A stretch of 64,000 nt of DNA from Bimuria novae-zelandiae CBS 107.79 (taxonomy: Eukaryota; Ascomycota; Dothideomycetes; Pleosporales; Didymosphaeriaceae), in assembly GCA_010015655.1 (NCBI GenBank), contig ML976741.1, positions 124,001-188,000 on the forward strand. Reading direction: 5' to 3'. Position 1 is the stretch's first letter. Every line of letters begins with the position of its first letter. The position numbers were made by a program, and so were the translations under genes. The notes under the pieces were generated by a model. It searched no databases. It saw nothing but the letters and a program-made list of their open reading frames with translations, and had not been told where the DNA came from. This document shows, piece after piece, positions 22,101 through 35,618 of this stretch.

Positions 22101-24460
22101 CGGTCTCTTGTTCTCTAGGCTTCTTCACAGTCGGCCTAGCTTAACGGCCGAGCCTCAGGCGCCCCATAGCCAGTTGCGTGGCCCGAACACACATGGTTCT
22201 GGGGCCAACAAGTGTAGGAAACGAACAAAACGAGTCCATAGACCCCATTGCATGGCTAATATCATGCGGGCGCGGCACGAAATGCACACCGTCGTCGCGT
22301 ACGAAAGCTCCCGCGCTTGTCGTATCATAATTGCTAAGCAAGCTGTCAGGGATCGCGCCTCTTGTCAACCGTAACTCTAGCAAGACCGGAGTCATGCCAC
22401 GGTTTGAAAAACGTACGCTAGGTGATAAGAGTAAGAATTTTCGGACTCCCGGATCCCCGATGCCATCATTAAGGCTTTTGGTGGAGGAGGCTTTGACGGT
22501 GGTGATTACATGTCGGTTACCTGCGCATGAAAGTGCCTAGTAACTGCGTCATGATGTTGCTATTCTTGGTCATACTCTTTTCGAGCTCGAATTTTAGTGC
22601 TGAACATGATTTTAGGGGCAGTTGTTGGCGTTATAGCGTCTTTGCGTATCGTGCGAGGGCCGGATAATGCTGAGTACAACTCATGTGCTGTTCGCGTCCT
22701 GGCCAGAGTGGGCCTTAGGGCATGGCGGGACTGTTAGCTCGCCGATAGAGTAGGATTTAACGTCCGAAAGGGTGGGTTTTGCTGGGCGTGCGTGTTGAGA
22801 CGGATCAAAGAAGAATTGCGCTCGTTCGGCAAACTACCTATGTGGGCGTTCGGACAGCGGAGAAGCAGCCAATCAGACAGGATCAGATCCGACGTCTGCA
22901 TCATGTCAGACTTCACAGATGTTCCAACATGATACACGCTCCGATGTTTCACCTTCACCGCCTGGGCGCAAAATGCGTATCGCATGCTGCGGGAGACGTG
23001 GAGTGATGTCCTGAACGCAACACTCTATACCTAATGAGGACCCCAGTCACGTGCGCAAGGTGCGCCCGGCGCAGTCCGAACAATGCGGTCGCACTGAAGG
23101 CCACCTGCATCTGCACAAGCACTTCACGACGTCGTCGACAGGCCATACCCGTTGTTCTTTCAACCGCCCCCACGGACTAATGCGCCGGTCGGACTCAGAA
23201 AGGCATCGCGGTCGGGGCGAATTTTAGTGCGTGAGCAGCACAGCATCACGCAAAGGCCTCACCTCAGCCATATCCCATGCGGCCATGGGCCATTTCGTAT
23301 GACAGGGCCTCTGCAGCAGCGCGTGGCACCCGCATGGCAGGGTCGCAGTTCGGGAGCTTCCAGAAGCCTGCGTCGAAGCGACGGAGCGGAGCATCCAGCA
23401 GGTGGAAGGAAGGACGCAATCCCAACAGCGGAGGCCTATTGCAACTCCTTCTATCAATCAATATCAATGGGAAAACCCGCATCGCCTCTCACGACGAGGT
23501 GATCAAGGCGAGCGATAGCGAGGCTTAGACTCGACGCCGTCATGCTCGTTTGCATCGACGAGCCGCGAGCATCGCTCGGGGAGGCTTGGAGATGAAGCAA
23601 GCGCACGCGCACGCGCCACGGTCTCCCCATTCGCGCGACCATCTCATGTCGACAGCTTGCGCAGTTGAGCCTAGCTGCTCGCCCGGGCCCCTGAGGCGCT
23701 ACAGGCCGCTATGCTGGACATGGTGACAGCGTCGTTCGCCTGCTGCGACGGCCCCTACTCGCCACCAACAGCACTGAGCGGGAGACGCTCGACGGCATCG
23801 GCACGCGCTCCAGGCGTGGCTGGCGACGCTCTGGGTAACTGGTAAATGGCCAGCACACACGAGGTGCGCCAGCCGGGCGGCCATGCTTACTCCACGCACT
23901 CGGGGCCTGCATGTGAGGTCGCCGTCCTCGAGTATGTGCGGCAGCGGCACAAAATGTGGCCCAGCGGCATTCTCATGCCTCCCGCCGCCGACCAGCAGAG
24001 ACGGCCTACGCATCGCCGAATCCTGGGAACGGCATGGGAACAATCGCACTCGTCTGCCAGAAACGTTCAGGATCTGGCTGCGGCAAGGGCTGGCTGCTGG
24101 AGCGCTCTGACACTAAACGGTCGGGAGCTTGGCCGCACGGCCGGCTAGGATGACAATCCGTCAAGGCACCAACCAGTGGCAGCCGCTTTGCCGGGAATGG
24201 GGACTGTTGGCCTCGCAGATGTAATGTTACCTGGGTCTCAGGGCCCCTATACCAGTATATACTTGCCAGCAATCCCGGGCATGGCGCAGGCCCCCCTCCA
24301 AAGAACAACCAAGCTTGCGAGTCTGCCTTGCGAGCTCTGCTCCTCATAGGGCTGCTGTATAAACCGCCTACATAGGCACAAGCCAATGCAGGAACACAAA
24401 TGTATGTTTACCCCCACACCGCTCGACCTTTAAACACATGACTGCCGTTTCCTGGTGATC
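19135..24460. other. 5.3-kb gene-poor interval upstream of a transcription-factor gene
   Basis: I find no frame with recognisable domains or consistent splicing. The DNA is of ordinary base composition, not AT-rich, so it is not the RIP-type relic seen at the right end. Open frames around 23050-24150 overlap on both strands, as expected for GC-rich non-coding DNA. The interval may hold a long regulatory region or 5' leader of the C2H2 gene at 24461, or non-coding RNA; none can be shown from sequence. Confidence 0.5.
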
Positions 24461-25957
24461 ATGACCCCACGGTCTCCAACAAAACAACCACAACCAAAGA
24501 CGACCACAATCTCACGACGCCTCAGAAACCGTGCCGAGCAACATCTCTCTGTACAACCTCCCGAACTCCCGCAGCTGAGGGATTTGCGTGCTCGCCGTGC
24601 TGCAACACTACCTTCGAACCGCCACACATCTGCCGCATTCCCAGCCCTAGAGGCACACCTTCACGACTGGAACGCCGATCTCCACAACTATCCCCGAAGC
24701 AACACTTCGCATCCAGCTGAACTAGGGCACCCGAGCCTTCTCTTGCAGGAAGCGCTTGATATTGCGAACTACCACTCGCCTCGCGACGCATCCTCAGCAG
24801 TAGTGTCCATTCCATCGGACGCGCCTGAAAGCTACCAAGTCCAGCCCAACTCACCGGCCGATCTTCTTCCCTCGCCCTTACCATCACTTTCAGGGAGTCA
24901 TACCGCGACTGAGTTTGACTACCCAGAACCCCACCACGATTCATCCCTGGATCTACAAGACATGAGGTATGATCTAGACTCACCAGCAACGGTCCGAAGC
25001 TCACCATTGTAGCACTCTGGGGTTTATGATGGCTCCTGCACCGTACGGTATGGAGCACCACTATGGGTCTCCTCCAAACTTGGAATCTCCTAGTAAGCAC
25101 TGGTCTCCACCTGGGTGGTGAGGACCGGGTCATTGACCAGAATAGGCTACCCGCCGATAAGCCAACCCTACACCGATGCTAAATCATCGACATCAGCCTC
25201 CTATGCTCCAACCTACTCTGCGAGTCCAAATATGCATGCGCACCACCAATCAAGAAGACCAACAGAGTCTTCGGTGATGCCACCCTACCCGGCATCTTCC
25301 CATCCACGGAGTCCATACCAACAGTCGATGGGTCCTATTCGTACGAGCCCGACACCAATGAGCTACTCAGGAAACTCTGGCGAACCTTCACCAATGCTCA
25401 GCTCCGCTCCACAGACGTACTCATACCCTGCAATACAGTCGAATCTACCTCCGGCGTCAATAGGTAGTAACACCTCAAATTACCCACCGTGAGCGCGTTT
25501 GCCTTTGCATCTCGAATCGTGAAACTAACTACAAACCAGACCTCCATTGTACCCACCGAGCAGTTATGGCATGAATGATTACACCCCTCTACCAACCACA
25601 TTATACCCAGCAGCAACTTCACCTACACCCTACTCTTCCTACGAACACTCGCCCAATCTAGCTCCGCACAGCACTGGACCTGTTTCGGGACCCGCTTCCA
25701 CCCAAAATCCGGCGAATGGACCTATGCCACGAATCTTGAATTCGCGACCCAAGCCTCAATGCTGGGAGCACGGTTGCAACGGGCGGCAGTTTTCTACATT
25801 TAGCAACCTTCTTCGACATCAGCGCGAGAAATCTGGCACAGCAGCGAAGAGTTATTGTCCGCGATGCGGCGCCGAGTTTACACGCTCAACCGCTAGGAAT
25901 GGCCACATGCAGCACGAGAAATGCAAGCCACGGCGGATGTCAGATTCGACTAGGTAA
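24461..25957 (+). CDS. C2H2 zinc-finger transcription factor
   Basis: Four exons: 24461-24966, 25013-25092, 25146-25488, 25540-25957. Introns are 46, 53 and 51 nt and the phases agree, giving 448 aa. Most of the protein is low-complexity Ser/Pro/Tyr/His-rich (for example [14 protein letters not shown]), as in fungal activation regions. DNA-binding elements are at the C terminus: [20 protein letters not shown], then a second finger [20 protein letters not shown] followed by EKC. The first finger has both cysteines and one clear histidine ([10 protein letters not shown]), so it may be atypical. A basic [10 protein letters not shown] tail follows. Target genes are unknown. An ATG at 24437 is ignored because it stops after six codons. 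Its isolation in a 12-kb gene desert suggests extensive cis-regulation. Confidence 0.85.
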
Positions 25958-28900
25958 GCGGTAAGGCTGAGCACAACAGGCTCGGGCTGACCGCGAGACT
26001 GATCTGATCGGACGTCGTATCGTGAGCGTGACTACACGACGAAGATTTCGGATCGGGCGTTAGGGACTAAAATACTCTCGCACGCTGGCTTACGAACCGC
26101 ATCTCAATTTATCTGGGTCGCCTTTCGGAAAGATCAGCCGCTCGGTGCGGTGCCCAGCTTACGCCTGCACAGCATCAACTCTGCCTCTGGACACCGGAAG
26201 GCGTAGGCAAGCATTGGGGAATGACGAACGGCACAATAGATGCATATGAGGCCGGAGTTTTTTTTTTGCAACGATATTCATCACAGCAGCACTGTTGCGC
26301 CTTTGGAAATCTATTCTTACTTCTTTCTTCCAGCACATACATTTGTATGGCTCTTTCCTGTCATCTTGGCTTTGGACTTTGCAACGCACGGAAAACGAAG
26401 ATACCATTTTGGTGCAGTAAGGCAGGCTCAAGCGCTGAGTTCGCCGTAGAGAAGAAACGATTGATCATGCATAAAAACTTTCCCATCCTGCAGTGCCGGA
26501 TCGATAGATTAATTCCTACGGGATGGATAGACTCGGCGGCCGCCATGGATGAGGCCCCGCGACGATCGGCCGCAGCGCAGGCTACTGCCCTAAAGCGGTG
26601 CTTGCGCAAGTTGCGGGCTCGCGCGAAAGAGGGTGAGGGATATGGGCGAGAAGTTGCAAGCTCGCTGACACGGGCCCCATCGTCGACTACCGCACCAATC
26701 GCTGAGGGCACGCTTCAGCGCCGCGCGTACGTCCAACTCCACACACAACGCGTCGAAGTTATTCAGGCTCACCGCCCCGAGGGCGCGGTTCGCAAGATTC
26801 TAGCCGGAATCTGTCGGCATATTCCGTTGCCTCAGCGACCTGGGGCAGAGCCTCGATCCGGACATGTCATCTTACGCCGGGGCCAAAGCAGTCGTAGAAA
26901 TAATATTTTAACACAAGATACTTTTAACGGCCGTACAGTCAGCGGTCTCAGTATATACAACGCCCTGGATGACGATATCGTCGTAAACCTTTCCTCGGAC
27001 GAACATTTCTTTCTCCAACGAGTTACCGGTGCGGCGTCACGCTAAACGTTGCCATGTCAGGGTTCCGGCTTGTCTTTCGCTCTGTGGAGTAGCGCGCACT
27101 GTGATCTTTGAGCTCGTCCGAACTGATACGACGCGTACGGAACGGTATCGTTACCCAGACCGGCTAGTACATGCGCTTCGCTAGTTTCCCCTGGTAAAGT
27201 GCGCGTGGGCAAGCGCGAGCTTGCACATGAAAGATTTGTGCCGGCATCATAGGCGCTACGTCGGAGGGTGTGCGTTTGATGTACTGGAAGCGAGGTACGA
27301 TATATAACGCGAGGGCGATCAACCTGGTGCTGAGCTGCGAAACGAGGAGACTTGATCGGATAATACGAGTGGGAGGCTAGCGTGCGTATGATGGACACGA
27401 CAGCGTGGGAGTAACGTGCGCAGGACGTGGGTGTGGGTTGCGGCGGACAGTCTTGGGACTCTGGGGCGAGAAGCCTTGTCCTCGTGTTGCTAAACTCGGT
27501 ACCGATGAGTCATTCTTACGTGAAACTCGGTTGTCTGCATCACAGGAGAGTCTTACTTTGGGGTCGCGGAAACATGCACGATGGAAATAAGTGCAGTGCA
27601 TCGAAGGGATGACATTCCTCTCTCCGCAAATTCGCCTTGCCCCCCCGTGGCGCACGTCGTCCAGGCGGCGATCTATGCTATTACAATTCATAACTTGCAA
27701 TCTGCAAGGGGTGGTGTAATTATTGTGATACAGCTCGGTGGCTCGGTGGTGTCCGGCTGAATGTAGCCTCCGAGTAACTGCAAACTGTATATGGTTCGAT
27801 GTGTGGAGCGATCCACGAGCCCTACAATTCCAGGTTACATTGCGAAAGTCACGTGGAGTGCGGCTACCACCGTCAGGACCCGGACCTAGCGGTACTTCAC
27901 GCGCCAATAGAGCATATCCTGGTGGGACAGGGATACCCTTTCTCTTCTCCACATGGCCCCGGGGCCGCCAGACTAAATTTACGGTCGGCGTTGGGGTGCA
28001 CTGACGGCTGCATTCATGGTCGCAGATTGCTTCGAATGCTTGGAAGCCCGGGAGTCTCGTCACTTGAATGCTTAAACCTGTTTGCTCGGTTGCGGTACCC
28101 CTCCCAACAACTTTGATTTACCGATAGGAAGGGATACAGTATATCCCCCTCTTCGAAGCTTTGAGAATGTCTTTCGAATGAGACCATGGCTGAGTCGAGA
28201 CAATGCTGGGTAATACTATGCGGCCTGACATTACTCGATTTACATTCATTATTGCCTCGATCAGCGGAAAACATGAGAAGCGAGAAGGTGCCAGGTGTGC
28301 GCTGGGTCCACACTGAGTCCTAAGCGCGGGACGCCTTTCATCGCTAGTCGGTAGCGATTGGTTGCGGAGCCCCGTCGGTGCCGCAGCTGCTCTTCTTGCT
28401 CGCAAAACCCCTGTACCCAGCGTAATATTCTCGACTTTGCCGGAGATTCTTCAACGGTGTTACAGTTCCTCCCGATCCGTGGATGCACCCGTAAAAGCCC
28501 CCTTTTAAACATTCCGATCTCTGCTCTGCTCGGAAGTCAATGCCCTGCGGCGTTTCCTTCCAAATGTCACACCGCCTTTTACACGGACACGGAGTGCTTT
28601 GTAATGCCAGAAAACCGTGTTTCTAGAAGGGTGCTATAGTGAGCCATGTTCACGCTGAATGGCCCGTTCATACTGCAGACCGTGCCGCCGTCACAACAAG
28701 GTTCTGACGTGGACTTGACAGGTATACCTGAATGGGAACCCTGCGGGACGGCTGTGCGGGAAGGATGGCGTTTCGACACACTTGACAGGGCACGTGAACA
28801 AGGTTCTAGAAACGCAAGAAATCGCGAGCGAATCAGCTGGATGATCCGTCCCGTCGTCCATGCTGATCATACTGATCACACAAAAGCTCGATCGATATCG

Positions 28901-31357
28901 AGGGGGCGGAAAACCATGCTTTTTGGCCGACGCCAACGTGAGACTGTTGTGGGGAGCACGTTGTAGGGCTGCGTTTTGTGTCACAATGGCTGTCCCAAGA
29001 CGCTGTCTCATGACCTCGACGCGCTTACCTACAGAAATCCCATTTATCTGTTGTATCGCTTACACGGCCCGAAGGTCAAGTCATTTCGCGTGGAATCTGG
29101 TGATGCCTGACGTCTTGTGCAGTAGCTCGTTCCCCGGCTGCGCTGCAAGCGACGGCCTGCTGCAGCCAAGATCATTGGGTTAGGCCCTGGCTCACACCAT
29201 TGGATCCACGGGGAACGTTGCTTGGGAGGCCTGAAAGTTGACTCGTGCGAGGGCGTTTAGATGACCGCATACAGCATGCCCAGGTGATGCAGTTGCCTGT
29301 TTCATGTCTGCATGCCAACTGCTGGTCAGAGAGTCTGAGCAAATATTGTGATCGCACAATGTCTGTTATTACCAAGCATACCATAGGTAGGTACAAGTTC
29401 AGTTTGCGACAAGTCTCATCAACAGTCGCATTCTTTCGGACTAGCACCGGTGATTTCCGTCCCCTTATCATGGCCGCAGTAGAACCGCCGCCGAGGAACC
29501 GGCGCACGCGATAATGGGGGCCAACGGTCGCCTGAGGCCACAATGCCGCCTACCGCCACATTTCTGGGACCTTGGAAGGACTTAACGGGAGGAAGAACAA
29601 GATGCCAATCTACTTGATCCTTTGGAAACCTTTAATCAACTGCACTTATGCTCTTCAAGCTGGTCGATCTGTCTTAGCTCCGGGACCAGTTTCGCACAGT
29701 CAGCAGCACCGAAGTAATTTTTGGTGAGGCTCCTTGCGCCTTTTGACTCAAAAAGTCCGCTGGACCTGTTTTTACGAGGCGCATGTGATTTCATTGCCCG
29801 GCGGGTAAGAGCACGTTGCTGCCAACACTTGCATCCATGAATGGTCATAATCTTACCGACCAGCGCCTATGTACAGCACGAACTACCGTGCCGCAATCGA
29901 GCTATGAGCTGGGTTCGTGGACGGCGCCGGGAATAGGTCCAGGCCTCCACTCCACAAAAGGGTCCAAGACCAAGCTGGCCAGGGTGTCTCCTTCCTGGTC
30001 AAAACCATTCTGTGTCCCAGCTTCGTGCATTTCCAATTTCAGTATCGCTTCCGGGGCACCAGCCTTGAAATAAGGGCATTCGCAAGCAAGCATATGCGAT
30101 AGCTTTAATTTGGTGCTTGTATGCTTCCGCCTCTATCTTCTCTCAATTCGAGATGAATGAAAGTTGGCGGCTCCATCCACGGTCGTTCTGATCGTTCATT
30201 TTTGTGAATGAGTTGGAGGCTTCGTGTTTTGTTTGCGTTGTTTTCCAAAATGTCCTTTTAGGGACTCCAAGCTCCCAGCGTTGGGGAACTTCGGGCTGCG
30301 TTTCACGAAGAAATACGCGAATAAATTCGCCCAAACGCTGCAACTTGTCCGCGCGTACATATGCAGTGCAAAAATACGAGTACGCTGAATGCGGGGAAAG
30401 TGCAAGAACACAGGAAATTTCGTTAGCACACTAGCCGAGACGCCGCACATTACATCCGTTCGGCGAGACAGTGATTCCGTGTCGTACGGGTCGCGTGAGT
30501 ATGACGTGTACTCACTGTGTAACAAATTTCATTTGTATGCCATCTCATTCATCTGACAATGTTCGCACGTGTAGAGAACCTGCTGCGTTGTGACGGGGTT
30601 CGTTTTGGCGCCAGGCATAGATTGCAGGCGTGCACTGCGTGCGTGAGTCTGTCAAGTAGCACCTGACGTGTCCAGAAGAGTTGTGCGGCCTACCTTCGTA
30701 TATATCGCCCTTCCATCTTCGATCATAGCCACTGTCGGGCAGTTGCTGTTTTTCGCGAGACACAACCAAAAATGCGCAATTGCGGAGAAACAATCCTTTT
30801 TTTTAAGGACAAGCTTACTGTCAGCCGATACGATGTTCGATGACGATTCGACGTAAAAGGGCGCTGCGTGACTCAACATGGGCCCCGGAGGTTGGGATGG
30901 GCGCCAAGATTGACACGTGATATTCCCAAAGTGGAAACGCCTTGGCAATCACTCGTGCGATGGTGACTCTTAACCCAACCTCAGCTCATCCACGTCCAGT
31001 ACAACTCGCTTGCCATCACCAACATTAATCGCTATCACGAATAACACTGTAACGATGCCTCTGATCTAGCTTGCACAAGCAGATCTATTGCTCCAACGTA
31101 CGGTCGCCACCGAAACTGTGTCCACATCATCGCTTGACAGAGAAACAGCCTACGTTTGTGTCTAACATCCGCCACCTTCACAATGTTTCCTTTAATGGTA
31201 GTACTTTTCCAGACACATTATTCACATACGAACTCTCGATCAATAAAAATCTCACACAAAACCTGCTGTACGCGGTGGCAGTTGCATCAACCTTGAGCTC
31301 TCACACCTCCCTTCCCGTACGACTATTCGGAAAAGCCTAAGGACCAGTCCCAAAATC
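25958..31357. other. 5.4-kb gene-poor interval
   Basis: No domain-bearing frame. The longest is a + strand ORF of 274 codons from ATG 26221 to 27045; it has Arg/Ala-rich composition in its second half, no recognised motif and no neighbours, and I treat it as doubtful. A T11 run occurs at 26259-26269. Base composition is normal. Near 30950-31340 the sequence becomes C/A-rich and looks like the promoter and leader of the gene at 31358. Confidence 0.5.
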
Positions 31358-34140
31358 ATGGCTTCTATTTTCACGTTCGACCCGGACCCTCCGCGGGTGT
31401 CGAGCCCCTGGGCAAGGGCTACGCCGCCTCCGGACGAGCTATCACGCCTGGGACCTCCAAAAAACTCTAAAAGCGCCGGCCCCATTCCGATCGCAAAAAA
31501 AAGGGATGACAATTCTCACGCGTCATCAGATACTTTGGACTACAGTACCATTACTAGGCTTGAAGCTGAGCCTCAAGAGGGTCCAACCGAGTACAAGTTG
31601 CATTTGCTTCTTCGTAGGCGCCGGTCATTCACGAGCTCCAGTACTCGGCGTCGAGTGTCCGGATCTTTACGCCGCAGTGACAGTTATGCACCAGTTAATA
31701 AATCTGTGCACAGCTTGCTCTCAAGCACTTCACCACCATTGAGCGCAACTCAATCTCGTCAGCATCGGCTCGAGCAACTCACTACCCAGATGCTCTGGCG
31801 TCTGCAACAATCATGTCCGCACCATGGTTCCTCTTCAATGGCTGGAGTTCAACTTCAGTTTCCGGACGAGGCTAGTTTTACTACTGCCCTCACGCCTCAC
31901 CGGCTATATCCCGGACTGGAAGAGAGCAAAGGTGCGCTCTATGAAATCGGCGTTGCAGATGATGGCGAACTGGTCGGTCTAGCTGAAGATGAGATGGAAG
32001 AGTCCTTGAACAATCTTCGTGCTATGGCGTAAGTACTTTCAATTCATATTCAACATTCGACTGCCAAGGAGGAGTACTGTTCGGCATTTGAAATCGGTCC
32101 ACTGGTTAAGCTTTGCATCTGTTCACCTTGCAGTTTTGGCGAATTGTACTAACACAAGGTGCTTTCCTTAGTTCTAGTTTGGGTTGCCAAGTAGATGTCG
32201 TGCGCATGATAGCTGTCGGGCAATGCGAGTGGGTTGAGAACGGCATTACACGGAGATCGAAGTTGCTCGTCGCTGAAGCATACGTACGTCCAGACCTACA
32301 TTTGATGAAGCAAGACCACCCAGGCCACGATGAGAAGTCTTCTCATCCGATAACGCATACCTCTTTACCGCAACTACGTGTTTCGCTTGCGGGTGCGACC
32401 ATGTCTGGTAAATCTAGCTTACTAGGCACACTTTCGACAGGCACCCTGGACAATGGGCGAGGCAAGAGCCGCTTAAGTCTTCTGAAGCACAGGCACGAGA
32501 TCGAGTCTGGCATTACAAGCTCTATCACACAAGAATTGGTCGGGTACGGCGATTTGCTCGACCCAGACGGTAAAAGGTCTTTCTCACAGGTTATAAACTA
32601 CGGTTACTCAGACGTGTCTTCCTGGGCCGATCTTCATGCGTCTGCAGAGACACTGACGGCAGGAAGGCTGGTTTTTCTGACTGACTCTGCAGGCCACCCT
32701 CGGTTTCGCCGAACTACAGTGCGTGGCTTGGTTGGGTGGGATCCCCATTACACGCTCTTGTGCATACCTGCCGACGATGCCGACGACAACCAACCCAGAC
32801 AGGGATCTCAATCGCTTTCAAGAGAAAATCCTACGTCCGCAGCGACAGACTGGGACTTATCTGGCGAGCTCCTTCGTTTGTGCCTGTCTTTGGAACTCCC
32901 TCTCGTGATCGTTATCACGAAATACGACCTAGCTAAGAAGGCTTCTCTGAAGGGTTTACTGACGCGAGTGCTTTCTGCCTTGAAAGACGTCGGTAGGGCG
33001 GGTCGTATTGTGGCAGACCCAGCTATGTCTGTCAAAACTGGCCTCGATACGATAAGCCCTAGTGATCTTTCAGAGGCTGCAGCAACCTCGCATGATTTTG
33101 AAAAATCCCCTCTAGCGACCGTGCCCATCGTCTTGACGAGTGCGGTTAACGGTACGGGGTTGCGTAAACTCCACGCGCTTCTACGGACACTTCCGGTACC
33201 TGCAGCCCCTACCCCGCCCTCTGCAGTCCGCGGCCCTCTGTTCCACATCGAAGATATATATGCACCCTCATCGGGGCGAAGTGCTCCCGACAAACCAATA
33301 ATTGTCGGTGGTCACCTGCGCACTGGCGAGCTAAGTATCGGAGACGAGCTAGTATTAGGACCATACCCTGTAGACGCAAGTTCAGATGATAGTGATTCGG
33401 GGAGCGGAAGGCCTTCGATGCGCAATTCTCCTGTGCCAACATCAAGATCTTATCCCGGAGCACTGCAGAAAAAATCCACGGCGTCCTTACACGCAAGCTC
33501 AAGCCCGCTCTTCGAAAGGCGACCTGTTCGTATCACATCACTGCGCAATCTTAGGCTACCGGTCTCGACTTTGTACAGTGGACAAGTCGGTACCGTTGGT
33601 CTCGTTCCACTTCGCGCACCTATTTCGAGCCCAGCCCTCACCAGAATCAGAAAAGGAATGGTCCTGTCGGATCGGAACCCACAGGCCCACAGAACTATTG
33701 CCGTTGAATTTGTGGGGTCCCAGGCGGAGAGCGCTACGACTCTGGCCATTGGCAGCGCCGTAGTCGTCTTCTTTGCTAGCGTACGCGCACCCTCCAAGGT
33801 CATCTCGATTACCCCGACTTCACTTTCCAAAGAGGCCTCGACCGACGCCACGTCTGGGAGAGATAACGCGGGGCCAGGCGAGGAAGGATTTGGCTTTGGC
33901 TTTGGATTCGATGAAGACCTGGCTAGTGACCCTGCTGGTGGGGCCGATGACACGTCTAAGCACGTGACTACGATCGTCCAATTCCAGTTCATCGGGAGCA
34001 AGGAGTTTGTCGAGGATGGAGCCAAAGTGCTCGTCATGTCTGGTGGAGGACCGGGGCTCAGTGGAAGCATTGAAAGAGGGGAGAAGGGGGTGGCTGGCTT
34101 GGAAGGGTTTGTAGGCAGGGTGGTCAATGGCGACACGTGA
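31358..34140 (+). CDS. GTPBP1/2-like translational GTPase
   Basis: Two exons, 31358-32028 and 32172-34140, with a 143-nt intron (GTAAGT donor, CCTTAG acceptor), giving 879 aa. The splice joins RAMA to SSLGCQVDVVRMI. G motifs: P-loop GATMSGKSS near residue 298; ESGITSSIT (switch I); TDSAGHPRF, a variant of DxxGH; and ITKYD for NKxD. Beta-barrel domains follow (HIEDIYAPSSG, GQVGTVGLVPLR, RKGMVLSDRNP). This order is that of the EF-1A-related GTPBP1/2 group, associated in animals with stalled-ribosome rescue and mRNA decay. The N-terminal 130 residues and the stretch near residues 630-680 are Ser/Pro-rich. The stop TGA overlaps ACACGTGAG; splicing there to CGCAG at 34210 would extend the frame, but I see no reason to prefer that. 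Confidence 0.85.
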
Positions 34141-35618
34141 GAAGAGACTTGCGCTCACATCCGCACCTGGGCGAGCAAGACTGAGCTGCCGGTACCTTGT
34201 CTCGCTCGCAGATGGTTTGTGGCAGCGATGGAGCTGAACCACGCCGCTCTTGTTCGAGCTGATACACATTGCATTGATTTCCTATTCGGCATCAGCCCGC
34301 CTTTCCGCTCAGCCACCTATTCGTCTCACTTGTCGTTTCTAGCTCGTATCGAGATGTTGTCATGCTCTACTCCATCCTATCAAATCAATACTTTCCCCCC
34401 TGCCATCCGAACTCTACAACCCTGATGACACGCCACCAGACGAGATGCAATATCACCGCGCCGGTTCTCTACATATAGTCGTACCAGCATCATGACGGTC
34501 CCGGGTACCGTACCAGCAAATTCATGACTTGCACCCCCTCGCTTCTCTCCCTCCTATATTACGCCATATAAACACGTCACGACGTCCCCGCCACACCACC
34601 GCGTCTGACATCCATCTATCTGCACGCTCACCACACCCCGCTGGGGTAACCCACCTGCTCCACAGGACGACCTCCATGCACGCTCCACCCTTCACATCTC
34701 CTCCACTGTGCCGCTGAACGGTGCTGCTAAACGTCCCGCTCCCGCGGTGGCGCCCGGCATACCGAGCACGCACTCCCGACTATGCCGCCGCCGCCGTGCT
34801 CGTGCTCGTGCTCACGCTCCCGTGATGCGTTCGCCCAAGCGGCAGGGCGGTGGTACCGGAGGACACGAGCGGTGTGCGGACCGGGCCTGGCCTTGCGGTG
34901 CGGCGTAGGCGCGCACGAGTTCGAGGGCGGCGCGGCGCGTGAAACGTGAACGTGAACGTATGTGCGCGGGCGGCGTGGGCGGCTGTTGGGCGTGTACAGT
35001 AAAGCTTGGATGTTGAGGCGGGAGAAGGGCGGTTGGGTTGGATTGGTTTGGGCCGTCTGACGGGGAAAGGGCTACGCCACAGCGACGCGTCTGTACGTGC
35101 GGGCGGACGGCTCGTGTGCGGGAGGGCCGAAGTCGGCAGTGCGGTGCGGTTGAGTGTGCTTGGAGTCGGGTTGCAGCGGTACCTAGGTGATCCGGACGGA
35201 TGGCTCCCGGGTATTGGTAATGACAGCCAGGGGTGTGGCGGGTAATGTGTGCATGTGCTATGTGAAGGGTTTGAGTATTGGAAGGTGTAATAATAGTGTG
35301 GGGTTGGGAAGAAAATATGTGGTCCGGTAGCTTGTCATGCACGTCTGCATGAGAAACAAAGCATGTCTGGCTTGCTGGCATTCTCACGTGCGAGTTTGAG
35401 GGTGGTAAGTTGAGTTGACGTCTGTCGAGGGAACGAAACTAGACGGGGCTCTGTTTCGCGTGAAAAAGGGATCAAGAGATCGAAGTGAGGGACTCGTGTT
35501 ACTAGGCCATTGGTGAATCATGCTCCATAGCAGACCATCTGGCGTAGAAAGGACTCAGAATGCTGATGTAGTCTGAAACTATCAGATGCGGTGGTACTCT
35601 GCTGCCACACCGCGATGG
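34141..35618. other. Intergenic, no supported gene
   Basis: 1.5 kb between convergent gene ends. A 191-codon - strand frame at 34812-35387 is His/Pro/Arg/Thr-rich, lacks a domain and lies in G-rich low-complexity DNA, so I do not call it. The + strand around 34730-34830 is Cys/Gly-rich simple sequence (CGCCGCCGCCG, TGCTCGTGCTCGTGCTC). Confidence 0.5.

Noticed and set aside
27377..28063. 228-codon - strand frame
   Set aside because: No domain and overlapped by comparable frames on the other strand; likely chance.
34141..34425. Extra 3' exon of the GTPase gene via GTGAGA at 34136
   Set aside because: In phase, but the added peptide shows no resemblance to the family and the existing stop gives a normal-length protein.
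34812..35387. 191-codon - strand frame
   Set aside because: Low-complexity His/Pro/Arg composition, no domain, GC-skewed simple sequence around it.
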